From the NCBI GenBank assembly GCA_028285625.1, contig JANQOX010000001.1, positions 186,001-250,000 of the forward strand: a DNA stretch of 64,000 nucleotides. Reading direction: 5' to 3'. The position numbers and the translations under genes are program-made. Below are positions 48,903 to 60,078 of this stretch, in pieces. This stretch comes from Myxococcota bacterium. Its GTDB lineage: Bacteria > Myxococcota_A > UBA9160 > UBA6930. The stretch's first letter is position 1; each line of letters opens with the position of its first letter. The notes beneath the pieces were generated by a model that was given only the letters and a program-made list of their open reading frames with translations, was not told the DNA's origin and ran no database searches.

Positions 48903-49631
48903 TCACGCGGGTCGCTCCCAGACCAGGTACTCGTTCAGCTCCCCTTCGCGGCCGTCGGCGCGATAGCGGGCGTGAAGCGGTAGCCCCACCGCAGCGTCCA
49001 GCCGGTCGATCTCTTCGTCACTCGCGAAGTGGCAGTAGCGCGGAGCCCCGTCCTCGTCGCCGCCGAAGGAGAGGAGGGCGTCGCCGGGCTCGACATCCGT
49101 GGGATCGACGCCGTAGCGAGCCCAGGCTTCGGGCCCGAGCTCCAGCCGTCGCAACCGATCCGCGCGGCGAAACCGCCAGAACGTGGCGGCGAGGATGCCA
49201 CCCGGACCCAATCGTCCGGCCATGGCGCGCAGCAAGGACGTCCGGCGGGCCTCGGTAGGCACGTGATGCAACAGGCCCAGGGCCACGGCCCCGGCCAGCG
49301 GACCCTGGGGCAATGCGTCGGGGTGACGCGCGACGTCCAGTGTCACCAGACTGCGACGCGCGGGGAGGTCGCTCCGGTGGCGGGCCCGGTCGAGCAAGGG
49401 GCGGGACGCATCGACGCCGATCCAGGTCGCACCCGGACGCATGCGCGCGAGGGCGACGCCGAAGCGCCCATCACCGCAGCCCACGTCGAGGACCGGGCCG
49501 TCCGGCAGCGCGGCCAGCACGCGCGAGAAACCCGGCCAGGGGCCCTTGCGGTGGGCGGCGAACGCATCGGCCCGCTCGTCGTAGAACCGGCGGTTGAGCT
49601 CGATCAGGGCCTCTGCCGTGGCGGGGGTCAC
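48903..49631 (-). CDS. class I SAM-dependent methyltransferase
   Basis: 242 residues from a GTG at 49631 that overlaps the dipeptidase stop (GTGA). Motif I is VLDVGCGDGRFGVALA, then WIGVDASRPLL and a post-motif GAVALGLLHHVP, the pattern of Methyltransf_11/25 enzymes. The FYDERADAFAAHR start recalls tRNA (uracil-5-)-oxyacetic acid or Trm9-type methyltransferases. With a SpoU methyltransferase downstream and Elp3 nearby, a role in wobble-uridine modification is an attractive but unproven idea. Confidence 0.82.
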   Translation of the reverse strand: MTPATAEALIELNRRFYDERADAFAAHRKGPWPGFSRVLAALPDGPVLDVGCGDGRFGVALARMRPGATWIGVDASRPLLDRARHRSDLPARRSLVTLDVARHPDALPQGPLAGAVALGLLHHVPTEARRTSLLRAMAGRLGPGGILAATFWRFRRADRLRRLELGPEAWARYGVDPTDVEPGDALLSFGGDEDGAPRYCHFASDEEIDRLDAAVGLPLHARYRADGREGELNEYLVWERPA

Positions 49632-50800
49632 TCGGGCAGGGTCGCGGAAAGCACGCGGAGCGCATTGGTGCCGAGCACCTGGGTGACCTCCGCCTCGCTC
49701 CAGCCGTCTTCGAAGAGCGCGTCGACGAGCAGCGGGATGCCCGTGGTGTCGAAGGCGGTGGCCACCGATCCGTCGAAGTCCGAGCCGAGGCCGACGTGGT
49801 CCACCCCGACGAGGTTTCGAACATGGCGCATGGCGCGGACGATCCCAGCGGGTGTCGGGTCGCAGACTGCGCCTGCGAAGTAGCCGACGCCCACCACGCC
49901 GCCGTTCTCGCCGATGGCGACGACCTCTTCGTCGGTGAGGTTGCGCGGGCCCGGACACGTGGCCTGGACTCCGGTGTGGGAGACCACCACCGGGCGCGTC
50001 GCCATGGCGAGCACGTCGCGCAGCGACGCCGAGGCGCCGTGCGCGAGGTCCACCGTCATTCCGATGGCCTCGGCGTGTTCCACGACGCGTCGCCCCAGTT
50101 CGGTCAGCCCGTGCTTCTCGACTCCTGCAGAGGATCCGGCGGCTTCGTTGTCGAAGAAGTGGGCCAGCCCGAGCATGCGAAAGCCCGCGTCGAACAGCAC
50201 GTCGACCTTGGCGAGATCGCCCTCGAGTGCGTGGAGTCCTTCGAGGCCCAGCAGGCTGCCCACGACCGGCTCGCCCCCGGCCCGTTGGGCCAGCAGTTGG
50301 TCGAGGTCGTCGCGGGTGCGCAGGACCCGCAACGCTCCCTCCGAGCGCTCGGCCGCATCGTGCAGGCGGTCGGCCTGGTGGAGGGCGCGCTCGAACAGGC
50401 TCGTCCAGGTGCGAAGGGGCCAGCGCTGGGTGACGACCAGTGCCGTCATCATGTCGGGGGCGTCGCTCTCGTTGCGTTCGAAGTTGAGGCCGGCCGGGGT
50501 CTTGGTGGCGACGCCGAAGGTCTGGATCGCGACGTGGCCCTCGATCAGGCGCGGCAGGTCCACCTGGCCGTGGTCGTTCCGGGCCAGCAGGTCGCGGCTC
50601 CACAGGAACGGATCGGCGTGCAGGTCGATCACCACCGAGCGGGCGACGAGGGACTGGGCCCGTTCGGAGGCGGGGTAGGGGCCCGGCGGGGCCAGGTTGA
50701 GGCTGCGGTCGATGCGGCCCGGCAGCCACGTGAACACCAGGACGAGGGCCACGGCGAGCAGGACCGCCAGACCGACACCGACTTTCGCGAGGATGCGCAC
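49628..50800 (-). CDS. membrane dipeptidase (peptidase M19)
   Basis: 390 residues from a GTG at 50800 with GAGAGG upstream. An N-terminal helix (about residues 5-27) anchors or exports it. The zinc site of renal dipeptidase-like enzymes is visible: VIDLHADPFLW (HxD), LGLEGLHALEG (bridging Glu), VDLAHGAS, VVSHTGVQ and GLGSDFDG. It cleaves dipeptides, including those with a D-residue, on the outer side of the inner membrane. The methyltransferase start overlaps its stop; Elp3 is divergent with only 20 bases between starts. Confidence 0.92.
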   Translation of the reverse strand: MRILAKVGVGLAVLLAVALVLVFTWLPGRIDRSLNLAPPGPYPASERAQSLVARSVVIDLHADPFLWSRDLLARNDHGQVDLPRLIEGHVAIQTFGVATKTPAGLNFERNESDAPDMMTALVVTQRWPLRTWTSLFERALHQADRLHDAAERSEGALRVLRTRDDLDQLLAQRAGGEPVVGSLLGLEGLHALEGDLAKVDVLFDAGFRMLGLAHFFDNEAAGSSAGVEKHGLTELGRRVVEHAEAIGMTVDLAHGASASLRDVLAMATRPVVVSHTGVQATCPGPRNLTDEEVVAIGENGGVVGVGYFAGAVCDPTPAGIVRAMRHVRNLVGVDHVGLGSDFDGSVATAFDTTGIPLLVDALFEDGWSEAEVTQVLGTNALRVLSATLPE

Positions 50801-50820
50801 GTGGTACCTCTCTCCAGGTC

Positions 50821-52614
50821 TTGACCGGCGCCAGTCTACACACCTCCGCCCCGCCCGAGGGACAACCCGGTGACGGGGCCGACCCGGCCGATCCGGTCCT
50901 GGACGCCCTGGTGGCCGAGGTGATGGCGTGCCCGGACCTGGACGATCGGGCGCTCGACCGCCTGCTACGCCGCCATCCCAAGGACGGACGGGGTTTCTAT
51001 CGGAAGCGCGAGATCCTGGCCGCGGTGCGAAACGCACGCGGTCGCCCCGAAGCGGACGACCCTGTGCTGGCGGCGCGCCTTCGCACCTGCCCGACGCGTT
51101 CGCTTTCGGGGGTGCTTCCGGTCACGGTGCTGACGCGGCCGTACCCGTGCCCCGGACGTTGCGTGTTCTGTCCGAGCGACGTGCGAATGCCCAAGAGCTA
51201 TCTCCGCGCCGAGCCGGGCTGTCAGCGGGCCGAGGCGAACGCGTTCGATCCCTACCTGCAGACCTGGGCGCGCGTCGACGCCTACCGCGCGATGGGTCAC
51301 CCGACCGACAAGGTCGAACTCATCGTGCTGGGAGGGACCTGGTCTCACTACCCCGGGCCGTACCAGCGCTGGTTCGTGTTGCGCGCACTCGAAGCGCTCG
51401 ACGACTTCGGGCGGGGTCGCGACCGCAGGAGCGAGGCGCGTTCGCTGTCCGGGGTGCTTCCGGCACCCGCCCCGCTCGACGGCCGCAGCGTCTCGCCGGG
51501 CGATTACGACCGGGTCATCGCAGGCTCGCGCCGCCCCGAGCAGGCCGCAGGCGAGACGGCGAGCTGGGAGACGCTCGCGCGCGCACAGCGCGCGAACGAG
51601 TCGGCACCCTGCCGGCTCGTGGGGTTGTCGCTCGAGACGCGACCCGATCGCATCGACGATTCCGAGGTCGTGCGGTTGCGGCGACTGGGGGCCACGAAGG
51701 TGCAGCTCGGCGTACAGTCGCTCGACGCCGGCGTACTGCACGCAAGTCGCCGCGGGCACGGTCGTCGGGAGACGTTCGCGGCGATCCGGCGACTCCGCGC
51801 AGCGGGCTTCAAGGTGCACGCCCATTGGATGGCGAATCTTCCGGGCGCCGACCCGGCCGGAGACCGCCGGGATTTCGCGCGCCTGTTCTCCGACCCGCGC
51901 GTGCGGCCGGACGAGCTGAAGCTCTACCCCACCAGCCTGGTGGAGACGGCCGAGCTGGTGCGCTGGCACGACGAGGGGCGTTGGAAGCCCTACTCGCGAG
52001 AGACCCTGGTCGCACTCGTCGCCGATGCGCTGGCGAGCGTGCCGACCTGGTGCCGCGTCACCCGCGTGATCCGCGACATCCCGAGCCCCGACATCCTGGT
52101 GGGCAGCCGCGAGACGAACCTGCGAGAGGCGGCCGAGCGCCTCCTGGCCGAGCGCGGCGTGGCGCTGCGCGAGATCCGTGCGTGCGAGGTGCGGGGGACG
52201 GCGTTCGACCCGCAGAGCCTTCGCATGACCGCCGAGCGCTACACCACGTCGGTCGGAACCGAGCACTTTCTCGGGGCGTCGACGCCAGCCGGCCGCCTGG
52301 CGGGTTTCGTGCGGCTGTCGCTCCCCCGCCCGGATGCACGGCCGCCGGCGGGGCTGCGCGACGAGCTCGAAGGGGCGGCCGTCCTGCGCGAGGTGCACGT
52401 CTACGGCCAGGCCACGGCGCTCGGGCAGCGGCACCCCGGGCGTCCGCAGCACGCGGGGCTCGGTGCACGGCTGGTGGCGCGTGCGGCCACCGTTGCACGC
52501 GAGCAGGGCTATCGAAGGCTCTCGGTGATCTCGGCCCTCGGAACCCGGCCGTGGTATCGCACCCTGGGTTTCGAGGACGGTCCGCTCTACCAGCACCGCG
52601 ACACGCGCGGCTGA
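50821..52614 (+). CDS. bacterial Elp3-like radical SAM / GNAT protein (tRNA wobble uridine modification)
   Basis: 597 residues from a TTG. The radical SAM core has CPGRCVFCPSD with the cluster cysteines in an Elp3-type CxxxCxxC arrangement, followed by PKSYLRAEPGCQRAEANAFDPYLQ, ELIVLGGTWSHYP and LVGLSLETRPD. The C-terminal GNAT domain has REVHVYG, PQHAGLGARLV and SALGTRPWYRTLGF. Elp3 builds the cm5U group at tRNA position 34. An insert of roughly 45 residues after the GGTWSHYP block carries a copy of RSLSGVLP, which also occurs upstream of the cluster. Confidence 0.9.
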   Translation: MTGASLHTSAPPEGQPGDGADPADPVLDALVAEVMACPDLDDRALDRLLRRHPKDGRGFYRKREILAAVRNARGRPEADDPVLAARLRTCPTRSLSGVLPVTVLTRPYPCPGRCVFCPSDVRMPKSYLRAEPGCQRAEANAFDPYLQTWARVDAYRAMGHPTDKVELIVLGGTWSHYPGPYQRWFVLRALEALDDFGRGRDRRSEARSLSGVLPAPAPLDGRSVSPGDYDRVIAGSRRPEQAAGETASWETLARAQRANESAPCRLVGLSLETRPDRIDDSEVVRLRRLGATKVQLGVQSLDAGVLHASRRGHGRRETFAAIRRLRAAGFKVHAHWMANLPGADPAGDRRDFARLFSDPRVRPDELKLYPTSLVETAELVRWHDEGRWKPYSRETLVALVADALASVPTWCRVTRVIRDIPSPDILVGSRETNLREAAERLLAERGVALREIRACEVRGTAFDPQSLRMTAERYTTSVGTEHFLGASTPAGRLAGFVRLSLPRPDARPPAGLRDELEGAAVLREVHVYGQATALGQRHPGRPQHAGLGARLVARAATVAREQGYRRLSVISALGTRPWYRTLGFEDGPLYQHRDTRG

Positions 52615-52688
52615 GCCCGGGATCGGCCCGGCCCTCCGGGGGAGTCGGGCGCTGCCGAGGCCGACGCGGTTCTCGCTATGTTCGGAAG

Positions 52689-54269
52689 GTGGGAGAGATC
52701 GAGGATCGGCACACCCAGGCCGGCATCGAGGTCGAGTTGAAGCTCGAACTCGATCCTGGCGAAGTCGAGACGCTGCGTCGGCACCCTTCGTTGCGGCGCC
52801 TCGGGCGCGGGCGTTCGGTCACCCGGACCGTGCGTTCCGTGTACTTCGACACACCGGGGCTCGCGCTCTTCCACAAGGGTCTGGTGTTGCGCCTGCGCGA
52901 GGGCACCGAAGGGACGATCCAGACGGTGAAGTCGCTCGGCGTCGCGCGCGCGGGCCTATTCGATCGACCCGAGGACGAGGTCCTGGTGGCGGGAGGCGAG
53001 CCGGAGGTCGCGGCCATCGCAGATCCGTCGCTGCGTGCGGCGGTGATGGAAGAGACGACGCAGCGCGGCGCGCCGCTCGAGGCCGTGGTCGAGACCGAGG
53101 CGCAACGCACCACGCGGGTGCTGGTCCTGGGCGAGTCGGAGATCGAGTTGGCCCTCGACGTGGGCGAGGTTCGTACCCGCCTCGGCGCCGAGCCGCTCTG
53201 TGAGCTCGAGCTCGAACTGGTGCGCGGTCGCGCCGCCGACCTCTATGCCGTGGCGATCGAGCTGCAGCAGGCAGCGGTGTTGCGTCCCGGCCTGCAGTCG
53301 AAACCCGAGAAGGGGTTCGCACGGCTGGTCGGCGTGGCGCCGGTCGCGAGCCGCGCGCGCCCGCTGGGGGTCTCGCCCGAGGCGTCGGTGGACGAGCTCA
53401 TCGACGCGATGTTCGCGAGTTGTCTCGAGCAAATCGTCCTGAACGGGCCCGTGGCCGCCGCGGGAGAGGACATCGAGGGCGTTCATCAGCTGCGCGTGGG
53501 TGCGCGCCGTCTGCGGTCCGGCCTGGCGCTGTTCCGCGAGATCCTGCCCGAAGGCCTGGTGAACGACCTGCGCGAAGAGTTGCGCTGGCTGGGCGGCGAG
53601 CTCGGCGATGCCCGCGATCTCGACGTGTTTCTCGACGAGCTACTCGATCCGCTGCGCGCGGGCCGGCCGGACGATGCCGCGCTGAAACGGCTACGCGACG
53701 AGGCCGTCGCCGCGCGCGCCGATGCCTACGCCAGGCTGCGCCAGGCGTTGGCCAGCGAGCGCCACGCACGGTTGGTGCTGAAGCTCGGCGCGTGTCGCGA
53801 GAGCCGTGCCTGGCGCGACCAGCCGCTCTCTCCGCACTCGGCGCGCATGTTCCTGCCCGCGCGAGACCTGGGCCGCGAACTGCTCGCGCGAAGGCATCGC
53901 AAGGTCCGGCGGCAGGGCAGGGCGCTGGCCTCCAAGAGCACCGCCGAGCTGCACGCGTTGCGCATCCAGATGAAGAAGCTGCGCTACGCCGTGGAGTTCC
54001 ATCGGGACCTCTTCCCCGCGCGCTCGGTGCGGCAGTTCCTGCGCGGGGCCGAGGGCCTCCAGGACGTGCTCGGTCACCTGAACGACGTCTCGACGGCAGA
54101 GACGGTGCTCGATCGGCTGCTGGTGCGCATGGGCGATGAGGTCACGGGCGATCACCATCGGGCTGCGGGGTTCGTGCTGGGCTGGTCGGAGCACGTGCTG
54201 CGCGACAAGATGGTGCGCCTGGTGCGCCGTTGGCGCCGCTTCAAGAAGACCGAGCCTTTCTGGTCCTGA
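52689..54269 (+). CDS. CYTH-CHAD domain protein
   Basis: 526 residues from a GTG. The N-terminal CYTH domain (about 12-205) has the EVELK form of the ExExK signature and basic/acidic strands that line a triphosphate tunnel (RSVYFDTP, LRLREG, LELELVRG). The CHAD domain (about 240-515) has VHQLRVGARRLRS and LHALRIQMKKLRYAVEFHR, the histidine-rich helices that bind polyphosphate. CYTH-CHAD proteins are inorganic triphosphatases or polyphosphate-binding proteins. The genes after it (SixA, SixA-Ppx) fit a phosphate or polyphosphate function. Confidence 0.93.
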   Translation: MGEIEDRHTQAGIEVELKLELDPGEVETLRRHPSLRRLGRGRSVTRTVRSVYFDTPGLALFHKGLVLRLREGTEGTIQTVKSLGVARAGLFDRPEDEVLVAGGEPEVAAIADPSLRAAVMEETTQRGAPLEAVVETEAQRTTRVLVLGESEIELALDVGEVRTRLGAEPLCELELELVRGRAADLYAVAIELQQAAVLRPGLQSKPEKGFARLVGVAPVASRARPLGVSPEASVDELIDAMFASCLEQIVLNGPVAAAGEDIEGVHQLRVGARRLRSGLALFREILPEGLVNDLREELRWLGGELGDARDLDVFLDELLDPLRAGRPDDAALKRLRDEAVAARADAYARLRQALASERHARLVLKLGACRESRAWRDQPLSPHSARMFLPARDLGRELLARRHRKVRRQGRALASKSTAELHALRIQMKKLRYAVEFHRDLFPARSVRQFLRGAEGLQDVLGHLNDVSTAETVLDRLLVRMGDEVTGDHHRAAGFVLGWSEHVLRDKMVRLVRRWRRFKKTEPFWS

Positions 54270-54270
54270 C

Positions 54271-54795
54271 GTGTCGGCCGGTTCGCGAACGCTGCTGCTG
54301 ATGCGCCACGCCAAGGCGGCGCTGGGCGATGCCGAGATGCGCGACCACGAACGGCCCCTGAACGCGCGCGGCGAGCGCGCCGCCACACTGGTGGGCACCT
54401 GGTTGGCGCAGCAGGGTCTGACGCCCGATCTGGTGCTCTGCTCCACCGCGGTTCGCGCACGCGGGACGCTCGAGCGCGCGGCGGCGAGCTGGCCGGAGAC
54501 CCGCGTCGTCGTCGACGATCGGCTCTACCTCTCCACGCCCGCCGAGATCGTGGCTCGGATCGCGGAGGCCGCCGGTGACGAGCCCACGGTGCTGGTGGTG
54601 GCCCACAATCCGGGCCTGCACGAGCTCGCCCACGTGCTGGCGGGAAGCGGCGACCCGGGTGCGCTCGACCGCCTGGGTCAGGGCCTGCCCACCGCCGCCA
54701 TCGCAGAGCTTCGCTTCGCGCGCGGCGGTTGGCCCGATCTCGCGCCGCGCAGCGGTTCGCTCGAACGACTGGTGAGGCCGAAGGAGCTAGTCTGA
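54271..54795 (+). CDS. sixA: SixA-type phosphohistidine phosphatase
   Basis: 174 residues from a GTG one base after the CYTH-CHAD stop. LMRHAKA is the SixA form of the RHG motif with the catalytic histidine, ERPLNARGERAA follows, and VVAHNPGLHELA carries the second histidine. SixA removes phosphate from phosphohistidine on proteins such as HPr-type domains. The tight link with CYTH-CHAD is frequent in bacteria and suggests a shared pathway. Confidence 0.9.
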   Translation: MSAGSRTLLLMRHAKAALGDAEMRDHERPLNARGERAATLVGTWLAQQGLTPDLVLCSTAVRARGTLERAAASWPETRVVVDDRLYLSTPAEIVARIAEAAGDEPTVLVVAHNPGLHELAHVLAGSGDPGALDRLGQGLPTAAIAELRFARGGWPDLAPRSGSLERLVRPKELV

Positions 54796-54856
54796 GGGTT
54801 TCGCCCCGGCTGCCGCAGCGACGCGCGCGGCGGCCCAATCTCCGGAGGTGGGTGCC

Positions 54857-55579
54857 TTGAAGCCTGGAATCGTGATCGCCGTTGCGGCGCTGGTCCTGAA
54901 CGCGTTCGCGGCGGGCTGGTTCGTGGGCAATGGAAGCGCCCAAGCAAGCGACACCGCGACCCGGCTGGCCGCCGTGGAGGCGCAGCTGGCGGGCCGCCGA
55001 GGCGCCGAGCCGCCGCGTCGCGCCGAGCCGAAACGACCGTCGGAGCCCAGCGGTGTCCAGGTGGTCGAGGTCGGAGACGCGCCGGCGCTCGGTGAGGCCG
55101 ACGCGCCCGTGACGATCGTCGAGTTCTCCGACTTCCAGTGTCCCTTCTGTACCCGCGTGCGTCCCACTCTGGACCAGATTCGCGAGACCTACGGCGACCA
55201 GGTGAGGATCGTCTTCAAGCACTACCCGCTGTCGTTCCACACGAAGGCCATGGGCGCGCACCGTGCCGCCCTGGCCGCGGCCGAGCAGGGAAAGTTCTGG
55301 CCGATGCACGACCTGATCTTCGACAACCCGAAGGACCTCGACCCGGAGCAGCTTCGGGCGCATGCCGAGACGCTGGGTCTCGACCTGGCCCGCTACGACG
55401 CGGCGGTGGCGTCGCCCGAGCTCGAAGAGCGGATCCGTGCCGATCAGGCGCAGGGGTCGAGCCTGGGCGTTCGCGGCACGCCGAGCTTCTTCATCAACGG
55501 GCGGTTCTTCTCGGGTGCCCAGCCGTTCGCGGCATTCAAGGCACGCATCGACGAAGAACTCGCCGCGTTGGAGGGCTGA
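54857..55579 (+). CDS. DsbA-family thiol-disulfide oxidoreductase
   Basis: 240 residues from a TTG at 54857 with GGAGGTG seven bases upstream; a GTG at 54848 overlaps that site and is less likely. An N-terminal helix (about 3-24) anchors or exports it. A Pro/Arg-rich linker follows, then a thioredoxin fold with FSDFQCPFC (active-site CPFC), FKHYPLSFH and VRGTPSFFING, the cis-proline loop. It acts on disulfides in the periplasm. It sits between sixA and the SixA-Ppx fusion without an obvious functional tie. Confidence 0.9.
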   Translation: MKPGIVIAVAALVLNAFAAGWFVGNGSAQASDTATRLAAVEAQLAGRRGAEPPRRAEPKRPSEPSGVQVVEVGDAPALGEADAPVTIVEFSDFQCPFCTRVRPTLDQIRETYGDQVRIVFKHYPLSFHTKAMGAHRAALAAAEQGKFWPMHDLIFDNPKDLDPEQLRAHAETLGLDLARYDAAVASPELEERIRADQAQGSSLGVRGTPSFFINGRFFSGAQPFAAFKARIDEELAALEG

Positions 55580-55641
55580 ACGCGGGCCTGCGTTATGCTG
55601 CGGCGCATTCCAATGAACGGACCGGCCTCGGGGGGTGAGGA

Positions 55642-57012
55642 TTGAGGGTCCATCTGGTCCGCCACGCGAAGGCGGAAAAGAGGGTCCTGTGGGACGGCCC
55701 GGACGAACTCCGTCCGCTGACCGCACTCGGCCTGCGTCAGGCCGATGGTCTGGCTGCGCGCCTCCAGGCAACGGGGATCGACCGCATCGTGTCGAGCCCA
55801 CACCTGCGTTGCCAGCAGAGCGTCGAGCCGCTGTCGCGCGCGACCGGCCTACCCATCGAGCTGCAGGCATGCCTCGCCAAGGGCGAGCAGCCGAGCAAGG
55901 CCGCCGAGATGATCCGCGGCCTCGGCGCCGCGACCGTCGTTTGCTGCACCCACGCCGAGGGCATTCCCGACCTGGCTGCCGACCTCGAAGAGGGGGGAGC
56001 CGAGGTTCTCCGCGAGGCGCGGGTCGCTGCCGAGGCGGGAGGCGAGACCCGGCGTCTGGCGGTACTCGACATGGGCAGCACCTCGTTTCATCTGCTGGTC
56101 GCCGACGTGGCCCGGTCGGGCCACCTGCGAACGATCGATCGCGAGCGCCGCATGCTGCGCCTCGGGGCCGAGGTCGCGAGCCACGGCCACATTCCCGACG
56201 ACGTGTGTGTGCGCGCAGTGTCCACCGCCAAGGCGCTGCGTCGCACCGCAGAGCTTCTGGGCGCGGAGGAGATCCTGCCCGTCGCGACGGCTGCGCTGCG
56301 CGATGCCGACAACGGCGAGGCCCTGGCCCGCCGTCTGGGCAAGGCGCTCGGCAGCCCCATCCGCATGCTCTCTGGCGAAGAGGAGGCGCGGGTCATCTTC
56401 CAGGCGTTTCGTCGCCGCGTTTCGCTGCCCGCCGACGCTTCGACGCTCGGGATCGATCTCGGCGGAGGCAGCCTCGAGTTTGCCTTGGGCGATCGCGTCG
56501 ACGTGGACTGGGAGCGAACGCTCCCGCTGGGCGTGGCGCGGCTGCACCGCGCGCTGGTGCGCCAGGACCCCATGCGCCGCAAGGATGCGCGGAGGGTCTG
56601 CGAGCACGTTCGGGAGTCCCTGCTGCCGCTCGAGCCGATCGTTCGCAAGGCCGCGCCCCGTCGCGTAGTGCTCGCCGGAGGGACCGCGCGTGCGCTGGGC
56701 GACCTGGCCCGGGGCTTTCGAGGCCTTCGGCCCGTGCGCAGCGTGAACGAGCTCGAGCTGCCGCTCGACGAGCTGCGCGGGTTGGCGGAGGTGCTCGTGG
56801 TGTCGAGCCACGAGGAGCGGGTGCGCATGCCCGGCATCCGGCGCCGTCGCGCCGACCTGCTGCCGACGGGCGCGCTGATCCTGGTGACGTTGGCCGAGAC
56901 GTTCGGCGTCGACGGCTACACGCTCACCGACTGGGGGCTGCGGGAGGGGATCCTGCTCGACGCCGCCACGGAGCCCGCTCGCGTGCAACGCTCGGCGGGC
57001 GAGGAAGCCTAG
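55642..57012 (+). CDS. SixA-like phosphatase fused to Ppx/GppA exopolyphosphatase domain
   Basis: 456 residues from a TTG. Residues 1-130 form a histidine phosphatase: HLVRHAKA (catalytic H8), then SSPHLRCQQS and CCTHAEG (H104). Residues 138-450 form a Ppx/GppA domain of the actin-like ATPase fold: LDMGSTSFHLL (143-148), LSGEEEARVIF and GIDLGGGSLEFALG. Both halves appear intact. Ppx/GppA enzymes cleave polyphosphate or pppGpp. The frame is unbroken and joins two activities that are usually separate. It ends the cluster that starts with CYTH-CHAD. Confidence 0.88.
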   Translation: MRVHLVRHAKAEKRVLWDGPDELRPLTALGLRQADGLAARLQATGIDRIVSSPHLRCQQSVEPLSRATGLPIELQACLAKGEQPSKAAEMIRGLGAATVVCCTHAEGIPDLAADLEEGGAEVLREARVAAEAGGETRRLAVLDMGSTSFHLLVADVARSGHLRTIDRERRMLRLGAEVASHGHIPDDVCVRAVSTAKALRRTAELLGAEEILPVATAALRDADNGEALARRLGKALGSPIRMLSGEEEARVIFQAFRRRVSLPADASTLGIDLGGGSLEFALGDRVDVDWERTLPLGVARLHRALVRQDPMRRKDARRVCEHVRESLLPLEPIVRKAAPRRVVLAGGTARALGDLARGFRGLRPVRSVNELELPLDELRGLAEVLVVSSHEERVRMPGIRRRRADLLPTGALILVTLAETFGVDGYTLTDWGLREGILLDAATEPARVQRSAGEEA

Positions 57013-57036
57013 GCCTCCTCGCCCTCCCGGCCGGTC

Positions 57037-57294
57037 CTACTTCTTCTCTGCGCAGGGGTTGGCTGCCTTCTCCGCACACGGGTTGGCTGCCTTCTCCGCA
57101 CACGGGTTGGCTGCCTTCTCGGCGCATGGGTTCGCGGCCTTCTCGGCGCACGGATTCGCGGCCTTCTCGGCACACGGGTTCGCGGCCTTCGCCGCGCACG
57201 GGTTGGCCTGCTCGTGGTGGCCTGCGAGTGATGCCGTGGAGAGGCCGAGGACGAGGGCTGCGGGGGCCAGCGCGAGAGCGATCCGGCGAGTCAT
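57037..57294 (-). CDS. secreted Cys-repeat peptide (NPCAEKAA repeats)
   Basis: 85 residues from the ATG at 57294, which has AGGAG seven bases upstream. A signal peptide ends near ASLAG. The mature part begins HHEQA and then consists of seven copies of an eight-residue unit, NPCAEKAA (first copy NPCAAKAA, last NPCAEKK), each with one cysteine. Similar NPC-rich secreted proteins exist in several phyla without known function. Seven regularly spaced cysteines and two histidines suggest metal or haem binding, or thiol buffering. It lies downstream of clpB. Confidence 0.85.
   Translation of the reverse strand: MTRRIALALAPAALVLGLSTASLAGHHEQANPCAAKAANPCAEKAANPCAEKAANPCAEKAANPCAEKAANPCAEKAANPCAEKK
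57046..57204 (-). repeat. 24-bp tandem coding repeats
   Basis: Seven tandem copies of a 24-base unit (for example GGGTTGGCTGCCTTCTCCGC on the plus strand) encode the NPCAEKAA repeats. Copies differ mainly at third positions, which suggests selection on the protein, and two sub-groups of copies are visible. Confidence 0.85.
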
Positions 57295-57326
57295 GGGGTT
57301 CTCCTGGTTTCCATGGGATGGACGGA

Positions 57327-57362
57327 CGAAACCCCTACGCGCATCCGCGCGCAGGGGTTTCG
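57327..57362 (-). terminator. long hairpin after clpB
   Basis: A 16-bp stem with one A-C mismatch, CGAAACCCCTACGCGC and GCGCGCAGGGGTTTCG, around the loop ATCC. It lies 30 bases after the clpB stop and 32 bases before the start of the Cys-repeat gene. No T-run follows on either side, so it may be a weak terminator, a processing site or a 3' stabiliser that separates expression of the two genes. Confidence 0.5.
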
Positions 57363-57392
57363 CAGCCGCTCCATGGGCCAGCCTGGCCGGGA

Positions 57393-59984
<2,592 letters not shown>

Positions 59985-60078
59985 GGCCCGTCAAAGCTGT
60001 GCACGGGCCGGCGTTTGGCAAGGCCCCGAGGGGCCAGGAGGCAGCGCGCCGGTGGCCCTGCGGGGCCCCGGCGCGCGC

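Noticed and set aside
57046-57204. Tandem repeats as a possible CRISPR array
   Set aside because: Units are contiguous without spacers, keep frame and encode NPCAEKAA behind a signal peptide, so they are coding repeats.
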